This document shows, one piece after another, positions 50,994-59,225 of a stretch of DNA of 64,000 nt. The stretch is taken from contig NZ_ASXP01000002.1 of the NCBI RefSeq assembly GCF_000445445.1, positions 248,001 through 312,000 of the forward strand. Reading direction: 5' to 3'. Both the position numbers and the translations under genes were made by a program. The notes under the pieces were generated by a model, which saw only the letters and a program-made list of their open reading frames with translations, was not told the origin of the DNA and searched no databases. Source of the stretch: Sporomusa ovata DSM 2662 (GTDB lineage Bacteria; Bacillota; Negativicutes; Sporomusales; Sporomusaceae). Position 1 is the first letter of the stretch. Every line of letters starts with the position of its first letter.

Positions 50994-51710
50994 TTATCTA
51001 ACACGAAAAGAAATAGTGGCAATTTCCCGACCATTGGTATCCGTATCATGCATTCGCAAATCCCACTGACCAACTTCTGGAGCCGTAAATACCATAACCC
51101 CGCTAGTTCGCTGCTCAATGTACTGGTATGTAATATCATACTGATCATTAACAGGCTCGCTGCCATGGCTTACATTTGACGGGATTATGCCAATCCAGGC
51201 ATCCCCCGGCCAATTAGCAGACGCCTGAAACCTTACCGCAATTTTCTCACCAGGAGCAAATACTGTCTTTTCCAGCCGTAACTGATAATCCGTGTCATTA
51301 GCAGCAGGCATACTATCGCTGACAGTAAAGCTCGCAAAGGCTATCTCCCGACCATTGCTATCTGTATCATGCATTCGCAAATCCCACTGACCAACCCCTG
51401 GAGCCGTAAATACCATCACCCCGCTAGTTCGCTGCTCAATGTACTGATACGTAATATCATACTGATCATTAACAGACTCGCTGCCGTGGCTTACATTTGA
51501 CGGGATTATGCCAATCCAGGCATTTCCCGGCCAATTAGCAGGCGCTTTAAATTGTAACCTGATCTGTTCACCAGGTACATATGATGTTTTGTCAATAATA
51601 ATTCCTGCTTCACCGGTAGATTGTACAGCTCCTGCCAGCAACGGCACCGTTAGCAGCCACAATAGTACCATCCCCACACTAATAAACCTCATGCTTTTTC
51701 CCTTTTTCAC
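50994..51710 (-). CDS. Exported protein with two near-identical 107-residue repeats
   Basis: A 238-residue protein from a GTG at 51710 with GGAGG 8 nt upstream. A signal peptide (SVGMVLLWLLTVPLLAGA) precedes two tandem units, each with a beta-rich PGEQIRLQFKAPANWPGNAW-type start and a common NDQYDITYQYIEQRTSGVMV block ending WDLRMHDTD. The units are offset by 321 bp and nearly identical at DNA level, so duplication or gene conversion is recent. I do not recognise the domain; it looks like an extracellular beta-sandwich. One of three copies of a shared cassette lies upstream. Confidence 0.7.
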   Translation of the reverse strand: MKKGKSMRFISVGMVLLWLLTVPLLAGAVQSTGEAGIIIDKTSYVPGEQIRLQFKAPANWPGNAWIGIIPSNVSHGSESVNDQYDITYQYIEQRTSGVMVFTAPGVGQWDLRMHDTDSNGREIAFASFTVSDSMPAANDTDYQLRLEKTVFAPGEKIAVRFQASANWPGDAWIGIIPSNVSHGSEPVNDQYDITYQYIEQRTSGVMVFTAPEVGQWDLRMHDTDTNGREIATISFRVR

Positions 51711-51835
51711 CGACCAAGCCTCCTTTCTTTTAGTATGCTTGTCCTTTCTGAAGATAACATCATTGCTATTATATATTATTATTTTACTGGAATTTTCAGT
51801 ATAGTGTCAATATACATTTGTCCATTAAAACCCAT

Positions 51836-51955
51836 CATAACAAACAAATTTCTTTTGGATACCTACCTTTGGTATAGTCACAAAAAAATAAAGGTATAGT
51901 CAGCACTATACCTTGGAATAGTATACCGACTATACCTTTGGATAGTGATGACTAT
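51836..51955 (-). repeat. Promoter cassette copy R1, upstream of the two-repeat protein gene
   Basis: About 115 bp shared with R2 and R3. On the minus strand it contains CCAAAGGTATAGT twice or more, an inverted GACTATACCTTT, a poly-T block and a -10-like sequence near 51836. It lies between the DUF4870-like gene and the two-repeat gene. Confidence 0.75.
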
Positions 51956-51960
51956 ACTTT

Positions 51961-52323
51961 TTATTTCGGCTTTTTTACCCCAAAGGGCACCAAAACCGGA
52001 TAGACATAGTACTCTCTGCTCAAAGCCCGAACGGTCGCCAAGATTGCGCAGCCCATCCATAAAAGTCCGGCGCCGATGACGATGATCCACGCAGCGGTTT
52101 CTGTTTCGATCAACGGTGAAAGCGCTAAAACAAGCAAGAGGATCACCGGTACCAGCGCCAGTTGGAAAACTGCCGCCTGCTTCGCATGATGTGCCACAAA
52201 GATGTCTTTGCTCTTACAGAGCCAGATCACCAGCGGGAGCAGGCCAAACCCCAGGCCGCCGAAAAAGCATCCGCAATGTGCCGCAGCCGCCAGCATTTTT
52301 CGTCCACCTGATACATGCTCCAT
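51961..52323 (-). CDS. DUF4870-like membrane protein
   Basis: A 120-residue protein with three or four membrane spans (FGLLPLVIWLCKSKD, FVAHHAKQAAVFQLALVPVI, AWIIVIGAGLLWMGCAILAT). The KDIFVAHHAKQAAVFQL segment is typical of DUF4870/Tic20-like proteins. It is the third gene of the protease operon. The function is unknown. Confidence 0.72.
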   Translation of the reverse strand: MEHVSGGRKMLAAAAHCGCFFGGLGFGLLPLVIWLCKSKDIFVAHHAKQAAVFQLALVPVILLLVLALSPLIETETAAWIIVIGAGLLWMGCAILATVRALSREYYVYPVLVPFGVKKPK

Positions 52324-52332
52324 AACTTCTTA

Positions 52333-52575
52333 TCAGGCCTGTCCTTTTCCCATCGGCAAAGCCGCATTATGCTCGCTGACCCATTTGTAGCTCACGTAGA
52401 CACTGGCGATAGTGGTAATAAATGCCAAATTCGGTGAAATGAAATTGGCAATCAGCGCCCCTACTATAGCTACCGCTGCAAAAAGCATCAAGCCTTTTTT
52501 TAAACCGGCCGCATAAAAGCCGCCAAATCCGAATATTCCTAAGAAAATTGCTAAACCTACACTTTTTTTCGACAT
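52333..52575 (-). CDS. Small membrane protein of unknown function
   Basis: An 80-residue protein with two membrane spans (LAIFLGIFGFGGFYAAGL and LMLFAAVAIVGALIANFI). The Gly-rich first span (GFGGFYAAGLKKG) resembles TM2-domain proteins. AGAGGAAC precedes the ATG. It lies 9 bp before the DUF4870-like gene. Confidence 0.65.
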   Translation of the reverse strand: MSKKSVGLAIFLGIFGFGGFYAAGLKKGLMLFAAVAIVGALIANFISPNLAFITTIASVYVSYKWVSEHNAALPMGKGQA

Positions 52576-52684
52576 ATGGAGTTCCTCTCTTTCTTTTTTT
52601 AGTCATCTTCCATAGAATCATGTCCTCAATTTTCTCTACCAAGCCTCACCTCCCTTACCGCAATCCAGTTCGTGCTAAAAAGTT

Positions 52685-54688
52685 TTAGCCATCCGCGCCG
52701 ACAGTAGTGGTAATCTGACCGTTTTGAATGGTGTAGTATACGATACGCGAGAGAGCACTTTTATTCTGTGGATCAACAAACTCAAAGTAGTAGCCATAGG
52801 TGCCGTCTCCCATTTCTTCATCAGCAATGCACGGCTGCTCGCCTAGGGTAAAGGTATCGGCGTCAAACTGGCTGAAATCTTTATCATCACCGCTGATAGT
52901 CATCGCATAATGCAACGTCGTAACGGTGTCACCCGCCTTGAGCCGGATAAGCTCCCGGCTAGCGATGCCGTCCGTCGCAAGTCCCCGGCGCGCGCCGAGA
53001 ATATGATAGGCTTTGTCTTTGAAGTTATAGACGACTTGCAGATTGCACTCCTGTCCGTTAAGCTTGACCGGTACGGAGTAGAGGTTATACTCATCGCCTT
53101 CATAGGTGATTTCGATATAGACCGGATGACCGTCAAGCATTGGCCAGTTGCCTTGAAAGTTATCTTTGAAGACGCCTTTTTCCCAGTCTGCGTCTATGTC
53201 TGCGTCGCTGCCAAGATACAGCATTATGTCATCCTCTTCACTCTGATATATGAGCTGACAATGCACAGAAGCCAGGTTTTCCAGCTGCTCCGGACGTAGC
53301 TTTACGAAGGCGGTGCCATCTTTGTCTATATCCACCGGAGTGTCTTCGAGGTTACTCACAGCATAGAGCTTTTGCCGCTCAGCGGGCTGTTCGAGGATTT
53401 CCCCGCTACCGGTTGCCGCATCACTCAGATAAGGCGCAGCCTGTGGCGGCATCGTCCCAAAGATGAGGTTGTAATAGAGGCATTTTACGGGCAAAAGCGG
53501 CGCAGCCTGCTGTGCGTAAGCCATAAACCCCTCCGGATCGTTATTGTAGGAGTAGTAGCCGGAAAGGCCGCTGCTTTCCTGCCGATAAGGGCCGCTTACT
53601 TTGTAGACGACGCTGTCCTGTACGGCACGCTGAAGAGCTTCTGCGGTACCTGGCAGCAGGCTGCGGGCGTTTTGGGCAAGACTGCCCAGATCCAGCATGT
53701 TGGCATAGCCCTGCTCACGGGTATTGCCGCCATAGTTTTCTGTCACAGCGGCCATACGCGCGAAGCCAGTAAAGAAGGCCTGCGGGTTTTTGTCTGCCTT
53801 GCGGAGTGCTTCAACGCCAAAAGCCTCGTAGGCGTCGCGCAGAGCCGGCAGCTGCCTTACGTCGGTGACAGATAAAGTGGCGGCTGCGGCTGTGCCATAA
53901 GCCTCACAGCCTGCGAGATAGGTATCGCAGATGACCCGCCCCAGCCCCGCACCGTTCATGGCCGGATTCCGGGCAAGTGCGCCGGCCCAGCCGGTATAGT
54001 CCCAGCCATTTCCAGGCTCAATCTCCTCCGAGGCCACCATATAGCGCGTAAGCCCATGGAGATCGTGTACCATGTCAGCAGTCGCCATGAGGCAGGCATC
54101 AAAACCAATAATTTCAAATGGCGGCTGATCATGGTCAGGTATATAGGCAGCTTCAAAAGCTGAACGCAAACCGTTGAGATTCATATAGTGATGGGTACGC
54201 TCATCATAGCAAACCCCGGCGGCACTACCGCCGCCATGATCCCAGAGAATGCAGACGCGATGGTCTGCCGGGAAGTTCTTTTCGCCATAGCGCAGGAAGT
54301 CCGCCAAGGTATCCGGCGACCCCATATCGGCATCAGGCAGCCCTTGCAAGGGGTGAATACCGTCGGCATCATAAAGATAGCGGGCGACCGCGCCGGACGG
54401 AATGCCTGTCGTATGCCACTCCACCGCGCCGCCAGTCTGGATGAGTACCCGGACGTTCGGCGGCAGCCGGACCTGCAGCAGTTCCTGGATATCCGCTGAA
54501 GCGGCACCATTCTTGCTTTCAAGATCAGTTCCGCAGACATACCAGTAGATGGTCCAGGTATCTGTAGGCTGATAAGTGTTTGCCAGCACCGCTTCCGCAG
54601 CACAGGCTCGGCTGCCGCCGGTAGGCAAGAGCAGCAGAATGCTCAGGAACAGAGGCAGCAGTCGTTTTACAAGGGATGATTTTTTCAT
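52685..54688 (-). CDS. Clostripain-family (C11) cysteine peptidase, exported
   Basis: A 667-residue protein with a signal peptide (LLPLFLSILLLLPTGGSRAC). The C11 catalytic dyad is visible: His151 in ILWDHGGGSAAG and Cys199 in IIGFDACLMATADM, after the WTIYWYVCGTDLESK start of the domain. The C-terminal 250 residues form a beta-rich region. Clostripain-type enzymes cleave after Arg or Lys. The gene heads an operon with two small membrane proteins, behind cassette R2 and a leader of about 180 nt that contains an AGAAAGGACA/TGTCCTTTCT hairpin. Confidence 0.88.
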   Translation of the reverse strand: MKKSSLVKRLLPLFLSILLLLPTGGSRACAAEAVLANTYQPTDTWTIYWYVCGTDLESKNGAASADIQELLQVRLPPNVRVLIQTGGAVEWHTTGIPSGAVARYLYDADGIHPLQGLPDADMGSPDTLADFLRYGEKNFPADHRVCILWDHGGGSAAGVCYDERTHHYMNLNGLRSAFEAAYIPDHDQPPFEIIGFDACLMATADMVHDLHGLTRYMVASEEIEPGNGWDYTGWAGALARNPAMNGAGLGRVICDTYLAGCEAYGTAAAATLSVTDVRQLPALRDAYEAFGVEALRKADKNPQAFFTGFARMAAVTENYGGNTREQGYANMLDLGSLAQNARSLLPGTAEALQRAVQDSVVYKVSGPYRQESSGLSGYYSYNNDPEGFMAYAQQAAPLLPVKCLYYNLIFGTMPPQAAPYLSDAATGSGEILEQPAERQKLYAVSNLEDTPVDIDKDGTAFVKLRPEQLENLASVHCQLIYQSEEDDIMLYLGSDADIDADWEKGVFKDNFQGNWPMLDGHPVYIEITYEGDEYNLYSVPVKLNGQECNLQVVYNFKDKAYHILGARRGLATDGIASRELIRLKAGDTVTTLHYAMTISGDDKDFSQFDADTFTLGEQPCIADEEMGDGTYGYYFEFVDPQNKSALSRIVYYTIQNGQITTTVGADG

Positions 54689-54865
54689 GAGATGTCTCCT
54701 TATGACTTGCTATTTTTCGCTTTTACCTTACTAAATGCAACATCAGAAAGGACAGACTGAATTTCTTCGATTTGTCCTTTCTGTGCATAACCTCAATGCC
54801 ATTCTAGGGTCATGTTTTCTCTCTCCTGCTCCTAGAAATACTTGACACCTTGCAGTCTATTAAAC

Positions 54866-54982
54866 CTCATAATAGCAAATAAATCTGTTTTTGATACCTA
54901 CCTTTGGTATAGGCATAAAAAAAATAAAAGTATAGTCAGCACCTATACTTTTAGCTAGTACTGACTATACTTTTGGATAATT
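54866..54982 (-). repeat. Promoter cassette copy R2, upstream of the clostripain operon
   Basis: On the minus strand: CCAAAAGTATAGTCAG, AAAAGTATAGG, an inverted GACTATACTTTT, an eight-T block, GCCTATACCAAAGGTAGG, and TTGCTATTATGAGG as an extended -10-like sequence at the end. It follows the truncated regulator stub at 55016. Confidence 0.78.
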
Positions 54983-55015
54983 TTCTTTATAAATAAAGCG
55001 GTTACTTGTCTTCGT

Positions 55016-55081
55016 TTACCCCCAAAAGTCCCTATTTCTCTCCAGAAACAAGCTGTGGTCATCAACCACCAATACCTTCAT
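55016..55081 (-). pseudogene. 21-codon stub of a LuxR-type response regulator gene
   Basis: ATG at 55081 starts MKVLVVDDHSLFLE, nearly the same as the start of the regulator at 58283 (MKILLVDDHALFLE), then diverges to RNRDFWG and a stop. The start overlaps the kinase 3' end by 20 nt, the normal kinase-regulator arrangement. The body of the regulator has been deleted. Confidence 0.8.
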
Positions 55082-56780
55082 GCTGTTCCGCCTTTCCTAA
55101 CGGGATTTCGATGATTACTTTGGTGCCAATGCCGGGTTTTGATTCAAACCGGAGTTTACCCCCGACCTCTTCAGCCCTTTCACGCATAATTGCCAGCCCA
55201 TAATGGTTTTGACCCACGCTCTGCAGGGATAAATCAAAGCCCTGTCCGTCATCGGCAATAATCACAACTGCTTTCATAGCTGATACTTCGATCTTCACCA
55301 ACAATTTGTTCGCCTTGGCATGTTTGCGGACATTGTTCGCAGCCTCCTGAATAATCCGCAGCAATTGCAACGCTGCCATAGGGTCCATGAGTCCGTCAAG
55401 TGATTGTGATGGAAGAATAAGCTCAGTCTTAATACCATAATTTTTTTGGTAACGGTCAAGGTAATCTTTAAGCAGCTGTAAAAAGTCCTGCGTTGAAGAA
55501 ACTCCCGTTTTCAAGTCTGCAATGGTTTCCCGAACTTCGACATTGAAGTCTTTTGCAATCTCTAATAGGTGTTTAACCTGTGCTTTTGCGTCTTTTAGCC
55601 GTTCTTTATTCAATAATATCAGAATCGTTTGCAATTCCATTTGGAGACAGCCGCCGAGCTGCCCCGGCCCGTCGTGAAAATTCCTGCCGATACGGTTTCG
55701 TTCCGACAGAATGGATAAAGCCTTTTCCTGTTCAACAAGCTGCTCCTGCGCCTCTTTTTGCGCGGTAATCTCCTTCCAGATAATGGCTTTTCCCATACTG
55801 CTGCCGCCCCGGTCAGAAAGTTTTATGATATGCAGTTCGTAATAGTGTACGTAATTATCTTTCTCAAGGCAGATTTCCTGCATCGCCATAGGCTCTGTTT
55901 TTAACAGGGCCGCCAAAGAAGGCCACTTTGCAAAAACCTCGGCAGCCTGTTTACCTTCAATTTGCGCCGGCGTGACTTCTAATAGGTTCGCGGCGGCGGC
56001 ATTTAAATCAACAACCCAGCCTTCGTTATCAATGACAGCCAGGCCGTTTCCCACAACATCTACCGCTTTGGCCTGTGCTAATGGCAAAAGGTTAATAATT
56101 TTCAGGTAAAAAAAGCCGTAGGTCCAGATTATGCTGGTAATCAAGGAACTCAAGGGCAGCGAGGCAAATAGTCCGGTATGCTGCAAATAGAGCCAAATCG
56201 AGTTGCCAACTCCTCCAATGACTGGCGCCAAGGTAACAATGACAGCCTGCCGGCGGCGAAGACCGGTGCACTGTCTTATCCACTGGAAGCTGATGTATAG
56301 ACTGGGTAGTACCAAAAAATAATTGTAAACAAGCATCAACCAATTGCCAATTCCCCGGGCAACGGTTAGCACTTCTCCGTCTAAACTGATTTTTTTCCAA
56401 TACAAACCATGCCATGCATTGGTAAAAAGAAGAAAATAAGTCAAAGCAGGCACCAGCAAAAGAAATGCCAATGTCCGCCTGTTTATCCATTGCCCGCGGT
56501 TAGTAATCTGTAAAAGAAATAACAGCCAAAAAAGAGCAGGCAGTGTTGCCGTCATCTGCTGAATGGTTACCCCCAAAAGCTTACTTTCCAATTCTTCAGC
56601 CGTACCGATGACTACCAGGCTCAATAACCAGACCGTCCGATTTATTAATGCCCCCGCCAACGGCAAAGCTCCTTTGCTTTGACGGTACTGCCAAATATAC
56701 AGCGCCAACGCTTCAAGAATAAACGCCACCAGCAGATAAAACCACATATCCTGTATAGGGTAAAAACTTAACTCAGACAT
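55062..56780 (-). CDS. 7TM-PAS histidine kinase of the HisKA_3 (NarX/LiaS) class
   Basis: A kinase of about 572 residues. The N-terminal seven membrane spans (from DMWFYLLVAFILEALALYIW) make a 7TM sensor, then a PAS domain (GLAVIDNEGWVVDLNAAAAN), a HisKA_3 dimerisation region with the phospho-His in RNRIGRNFHDGPGQ, and an HATPase with IIQEAANNVRKHAKA, IIADDGQGFD and KPGIGTKVII. ATG 56780 (MSELSFYPIQD) matches the kinase stub at 58947. A LuxR-type partner is expected; its own copy is truncated, so the regulator at 58283 is the likely partner. Confidence 0.88.
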   Translation of the reverse strand: MSELSFYPIQDMWFYLLVAFILEALALYIWQYRQSKGALPLAGALINRTVWLLSLVVIGTAEELESKLLGVTIQQMTATLPALFWLLFLLQITNRGQWINRRTLAFLLLVPALTYFLLFTNAWHGLYWKKISLDGEVLTVARGIGNWLMLVYNYFLVLPSLYISFQWIRQCTGLRRRQAVIVTLAPVIGGVGNSIWLYLQHTGLFASLPLSSLITSIIWTYGFFYLKIINLLPLAQAKAVDVVGNGLAVIDNEGWVVDLNAAAANLLEVTPAQIEGKQAAEVFAKWPSLAALLKTEPMAMQEICLEKDNYVHYYELHIIKLSDRGGSSMGKAIIWKEITAQKEAQEQLVEQEKALSILSERNRIGRNFHDGPGQLGGCLQMELQTILILLNKERLKDAKAQVKHLLEIAKDFNVEVRETIADLKTGVSSTQDFLQLLKDYLDRYQKNYGIKTELILPSQSLDGLMDPMAALQLLRIIQEAANNVRKHAKANKLLVKIEVSAMKAVVIIADDGQGFDLSLQSVGQNHYGLAIMRERAEEVGGKLRFESKPGIGTKVIIEIPLGKAEQHEGIGG

Positions 56781-56882
56781 AAACTCATCCTCATCAAAGT
56801 ACAACAGTATTAAAAATCTATTTCTACAAAAATGACTGCGATCCTTCCTTGCCGCACGAAGCTCTTTGCATAGGAAAAGACA

Positions 56883-56987
56883 CGAAATAGTTACCACAAT
56901 GCCCGGATTTTCCTGCATATACAGTTCTGCTGTTTTTTCCACAATCGGCGCAACATTTCCTGAACTGCGCAGATGAATATTGACGGT
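56883..56987 (-). pseudogene. Remnant resembling a PstS-type binding protein
   Basis: The frame upstream of the kinase reads TVNIHLRSSGNVAPIVEKT, then AELYMQENPGIVVTIS, which resembles the start of phosphate-binding PstS-like proteins (a Ser/Gly phosphate loop followed by an FxxxNPGVxV segment). After about 35 codons the similarity ends. It has no start site and lies between the LytTR and kinase genes. Confidence 0.45.
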
Positions 56988-57000
56988 TCTTCCAGCTTTG

Positions 57001-57735
57001 TCACGCCAAAAGCCGGACACGTTCTTTCAGGCCTTTGGCAAAGGTACGACTGACCGGAACTGTTTCTGTACTCCCGGTGATTTTGATCGAGTAGGCATTC
57101 TTGAAAAAAGGCGCAATGTATTCAATCTTACTCAGGTTCACAATATAGCTATTGTGACACCGGATAAATTTCTCCCCCGGTAAACGACCTTCCCAATACG
57201 AAAGACTGCCTTGCAGCTTATACCTGCCGTTGGCAACGGCAGCAAAAACATTCCTGCCTATAGTAGTGAAATAGAGAATATCCTGTACTTTTAGCAGATA
57301 AATACGTCCGTTGTTTTTGCCGGGGATTAAATCACTATCTGTCAACGTCGCAGATGATTTAACCGTTTGCCGCAACCTGATCAGATAGTTAAGTTTTTCG
57401 GCAGTAATGGCTATCCTTTTTTTCGTAATTGGCTTCACCAAATAATCTTGCGCATTAAGTTCAAACGCCTTGACTGCGTAATCACTATAATCACTAACAA
57501 AGACAATAATTATATTGGGTTTCACTTCCCGTATTGCTGCCACTAATTCCAGGCCTTTACTCATTTCAAGGTCAATGAAGACAACATCCACCTCATGTTC
57601 CTCACAAAACAGTAAGGCGCTCTCTGATGCGTTACATGTTTCCCGTACAGCAAATTCCGAGAAAAATGACAGTAAATCGTGCAAATTGGCTAATGCCATT
57701 GGTTTATCATAAACCAATAATGTTTGAATTGTCAT
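57001..57735 (-). CDS. LytTR-family response regulator
   Basis: A 244-residue regulator. The receiver domain has phosphoacceptor Asp55 (VVFIDLEMSKGLEL) and the conserved Lys in YLVKPITKKR. The C-terminal LytTR DNA-binding domain shows VQDILYFTTIGRNVF, KFIRCHNSYIVNLSKIEYI and VPVSRTFAKGLK. ATG 57735 has GGAG 8 nt upstream. It overlaps or abuts the degenerate receiver gene, so the two are made together. LytTR proteins bind pairs of short direct repeats, which suits the repeated sites in cassettes R1-R3. Confidence 0.9.
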   Translation of the reverse strand: MTIQTLLVYDKPMALANLHDLLSFFSEFAVRETCNASESALLFCEEHEVDVVFIDLEMSKGLELVAAIREVKPNIIIVFVSDYSDYAVKAFELNAQDYLVKPITKKRIAITAEKLNYLIRLRQTVKSSATLTDSDLIPGKNNGRIYLLKVQDILYFTTIGRNVFAAVANGRYKLQGSLSYWEGRLPGEKFIRCHNSYIVNLSKIEYIAPFFKNAYSIKITGSTETVPVSRTFAKGLKERVRLLA

Positions 57736-57746
57736 CACCATTCTCC

Positions 57747-58100
57747 TCACTTGGAAACTTGTTTATCCACAATCACCTGTATCAATTCTTCCACATTGGT
57801 TACAGCATGCTCACTGCCGGAAAAAACAATAAGGGAATTGCGCTCGGCCTCAAGCCCGATTAGCCTAATTCCCGGACATTCCCGCAGTAGAGCAGCTATA
57901 ATTGGTCGTTCGGCGTCAGTATATTCAAAGAGCACGGCATGGGGAGAAAGCATTTTAATATCCAGTACCGCGTCCGCCAATGATTTTTCCAGTCGGCTTA
58001 CCCGGAACAGCCTCTGCTCTTGGAGACTTGCCGCCATTCCGTTCAAGAACAGACTGTTGCCGCATATTCCTACTTCCAAACATTGTTTCAGAACAATCAC
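57747..58100 (-). CDS. Degenerate receiver-like protein
   Basis: A 117-residue protein with a CheY-like pattern, but the usual acidic pocket is absent and the phosphoacceptor position falls at SPHAVLFEYTDAERPI, where Glu or Thr replaces Asp. It starts with GTG at 58100, downstream of cassette R3, and its stop touches the LytTR regulator. It may act as an unphosphorylated adaptor or partner of the LytTR regulator. The family call is moderate. Confidence 0.55.
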   Translation of the reverse strand: MIVLKQCLEVGICGNSLFLNGMAASLQEQRLFRVSRLEKSLADAVLDIKMLSPHAVLFEYTDAERPIIAALLRECPGIRLIGLEAERNSLIVFSGSEHAVTNVEELIQVIVDKQVSK

Positions 58101-58138
58101 CCGCCTATTCCACTCATAGAAAATAGAAAAAATCTAAA

Positions 58139-58254
58139 ATCATAATAGCAAAAATATTTATTCCTGATACTTACCTTTGGGATAGCCGAAAAAAAATAAA
58201 AGTATAGCCGGCACTATACTTTCAGATAGTTTGCCAACTATACTTTTGGATAAT
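58139..58254 (-). repeat. Promoter cassette copy R3, upstream of the receiver/LytTR/kinase genes
   Basis: On the minus strand: CCAAAAGTATAGTTGG, GAAAGTATAGTGCC, an inverted GGCTATACTTTT, an eight-T block, CCCAAAGGTAAG and TTGCTATTATGATT, a -10-like end about 40 nt before the GTG of the receiver gene. It follows the stop of the regulator at 58283. Confidence 0.78.
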
Positions 58255-58282
58255 CTGATACGTTGAAGCCAGTATTATAAGG

Positions 58283-58933
58283 CTACTTCTTTCCATTCAA
58301 TCTTAGCCGGGACGCATGGGCGATCAGTTGCGTCCGGTTAGACAAATGAAGTTTAGAAAGGATCTCCCTGACGTGGTACTTGACAGTAACCTCCTTCAAA
58401 TCTAACCTCAGGGCAATCTCTTTATATGTCCATCCATCTGTCAATAATTGCAAAACCTCTGTCTGCCTCCTGGTCAATTCTGGTTCTGACTCATCACTCA
58501 GTTCATCTGCCACTTGCCTACGACGGGAAAACTCCCCTAGCAGCCGCTTGGCCAACCCCGGAGCAAGCGGCACTTCCCCTTCCCTCAGACTAAATAGTTG
58601 CCGGAGAAATTGCTCTGGGTCCATGCTTTTTATTAAATACCCCACCGCCCCAGCTTGCATCGCGGCAAAGAGGCTGTCCTCATCCTCACTGGCAGTGAGC
58701 ATGACGATTTTCATTTCTGGATATTCTCGTTTTATCATGCGGGTGGTTTCAATACCATCGCATTCTGCCATCTGAACATCCATCAAAATCAGTTCCGGCT
58801 TCAGCACCTCGACTTTGGTCAGCGCTTCCTCCCCACTTTTGGCTGTGCCAATGACATTAATGTCATTGACTTCCAAAAAAATTCTAATTCCCTCAAGAAA
58901 TAGGGCATGATCATCCACCAATAATATCTTCAT
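58283..58933 (-). CDS. NarL/FixJ-type response regulator
   Basis: A 216-residue regulator with phosphoacceptor Asp52 (LILMDVQMAECDG), Lys in YLIKSMDPEQF, and a LuxR-type HTH (LTRRQTEVLQLLTDGWTYKE, KEVTVKYHVREILSKLHLSN). ATG 58933 is taken because the same ATG is conserved in the 55016 stub. An orphan now, because only 21 codons of its upstream kinase remain; the kinase at 55062 should fit it. Confidence 0.92.
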   Translation of the reverse strand: MKILLVDDHALFLEGIRIFLEVNDINVIGTAKSGEEALTKVEVLKPELILMDVQMAECDGIETTRMIKREYPEMKIVMLTASEDEDSLFAAMQAGAVGYLIKSMDPEQFLRQLFSLREGEVPLAPGLAKRLLGEFSRRRQVADELSDESEPELTRRQTEVLQLLTDGWTYKEIALRLDLKEVTVKYHVREILSKLHLSNRTQLIAHASRLRLNGKK

Positions 58934-58946
58934 GCTGTTCAACCTT

Positions 58947-59012
58947 TCATAAGGAAAATATAAATGCCACCAGCAGATACATCCAGCTATCCTGAATTGG
59001 ATAATAGCTCAT
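58947..59012 (-). pseudogene. 21-codon stub of a histidine kinase gene
   Basis: ATG at 59012 gives MSYYPIQDSWMYLLVAFIF, closely matching the start of the kinase at 55062 (SFYPIQDMWFYLLVAFIL). It then stops at 58947, 14 bp before the regulator start. The rest of this kinase copy is deleted. Confidence 0.8.
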
Positions 59013-59172
59013 GTTAAACACCGGATAACCACCACTAAATACTGCCTTACAAAATTTTATTATATCAATATTTCTCCAATAATGGTCCCTTTTCCTCCCA
59101 CCGCTAGTCTGGCCTTGACCAAACCTCGGGGAGTGACGAAAGAGTAAGTATCAAGCGTATCAACTCAAAACA

Positions 59173-59205
59173 AAACTGACGCCACTTGAAAAATGTCGTC
59201 AGTTT
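59173..59205 (-). terminator. Terminator of the 4-hydroxybutyrate dehydrogenase gene
   Basis: A 9-bp stem (AAACTGACG and complement) with a 15-nt loop, about 20 bp past the dehydrogenase stop. On the minus strand it exits into TTTTGTTTTG. Confidence 0.8.
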
Positions 59206-59225
59206 GCATAACCTCATAATCGCAT

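Noticed and set aside
51836..58254. Three-copy cassette as a miniature transposon
   Set aside because: No terminal inverted repeats or target duplications flank the copies, and all three point toward a gene start with a -10-like end, which fits promoters better.
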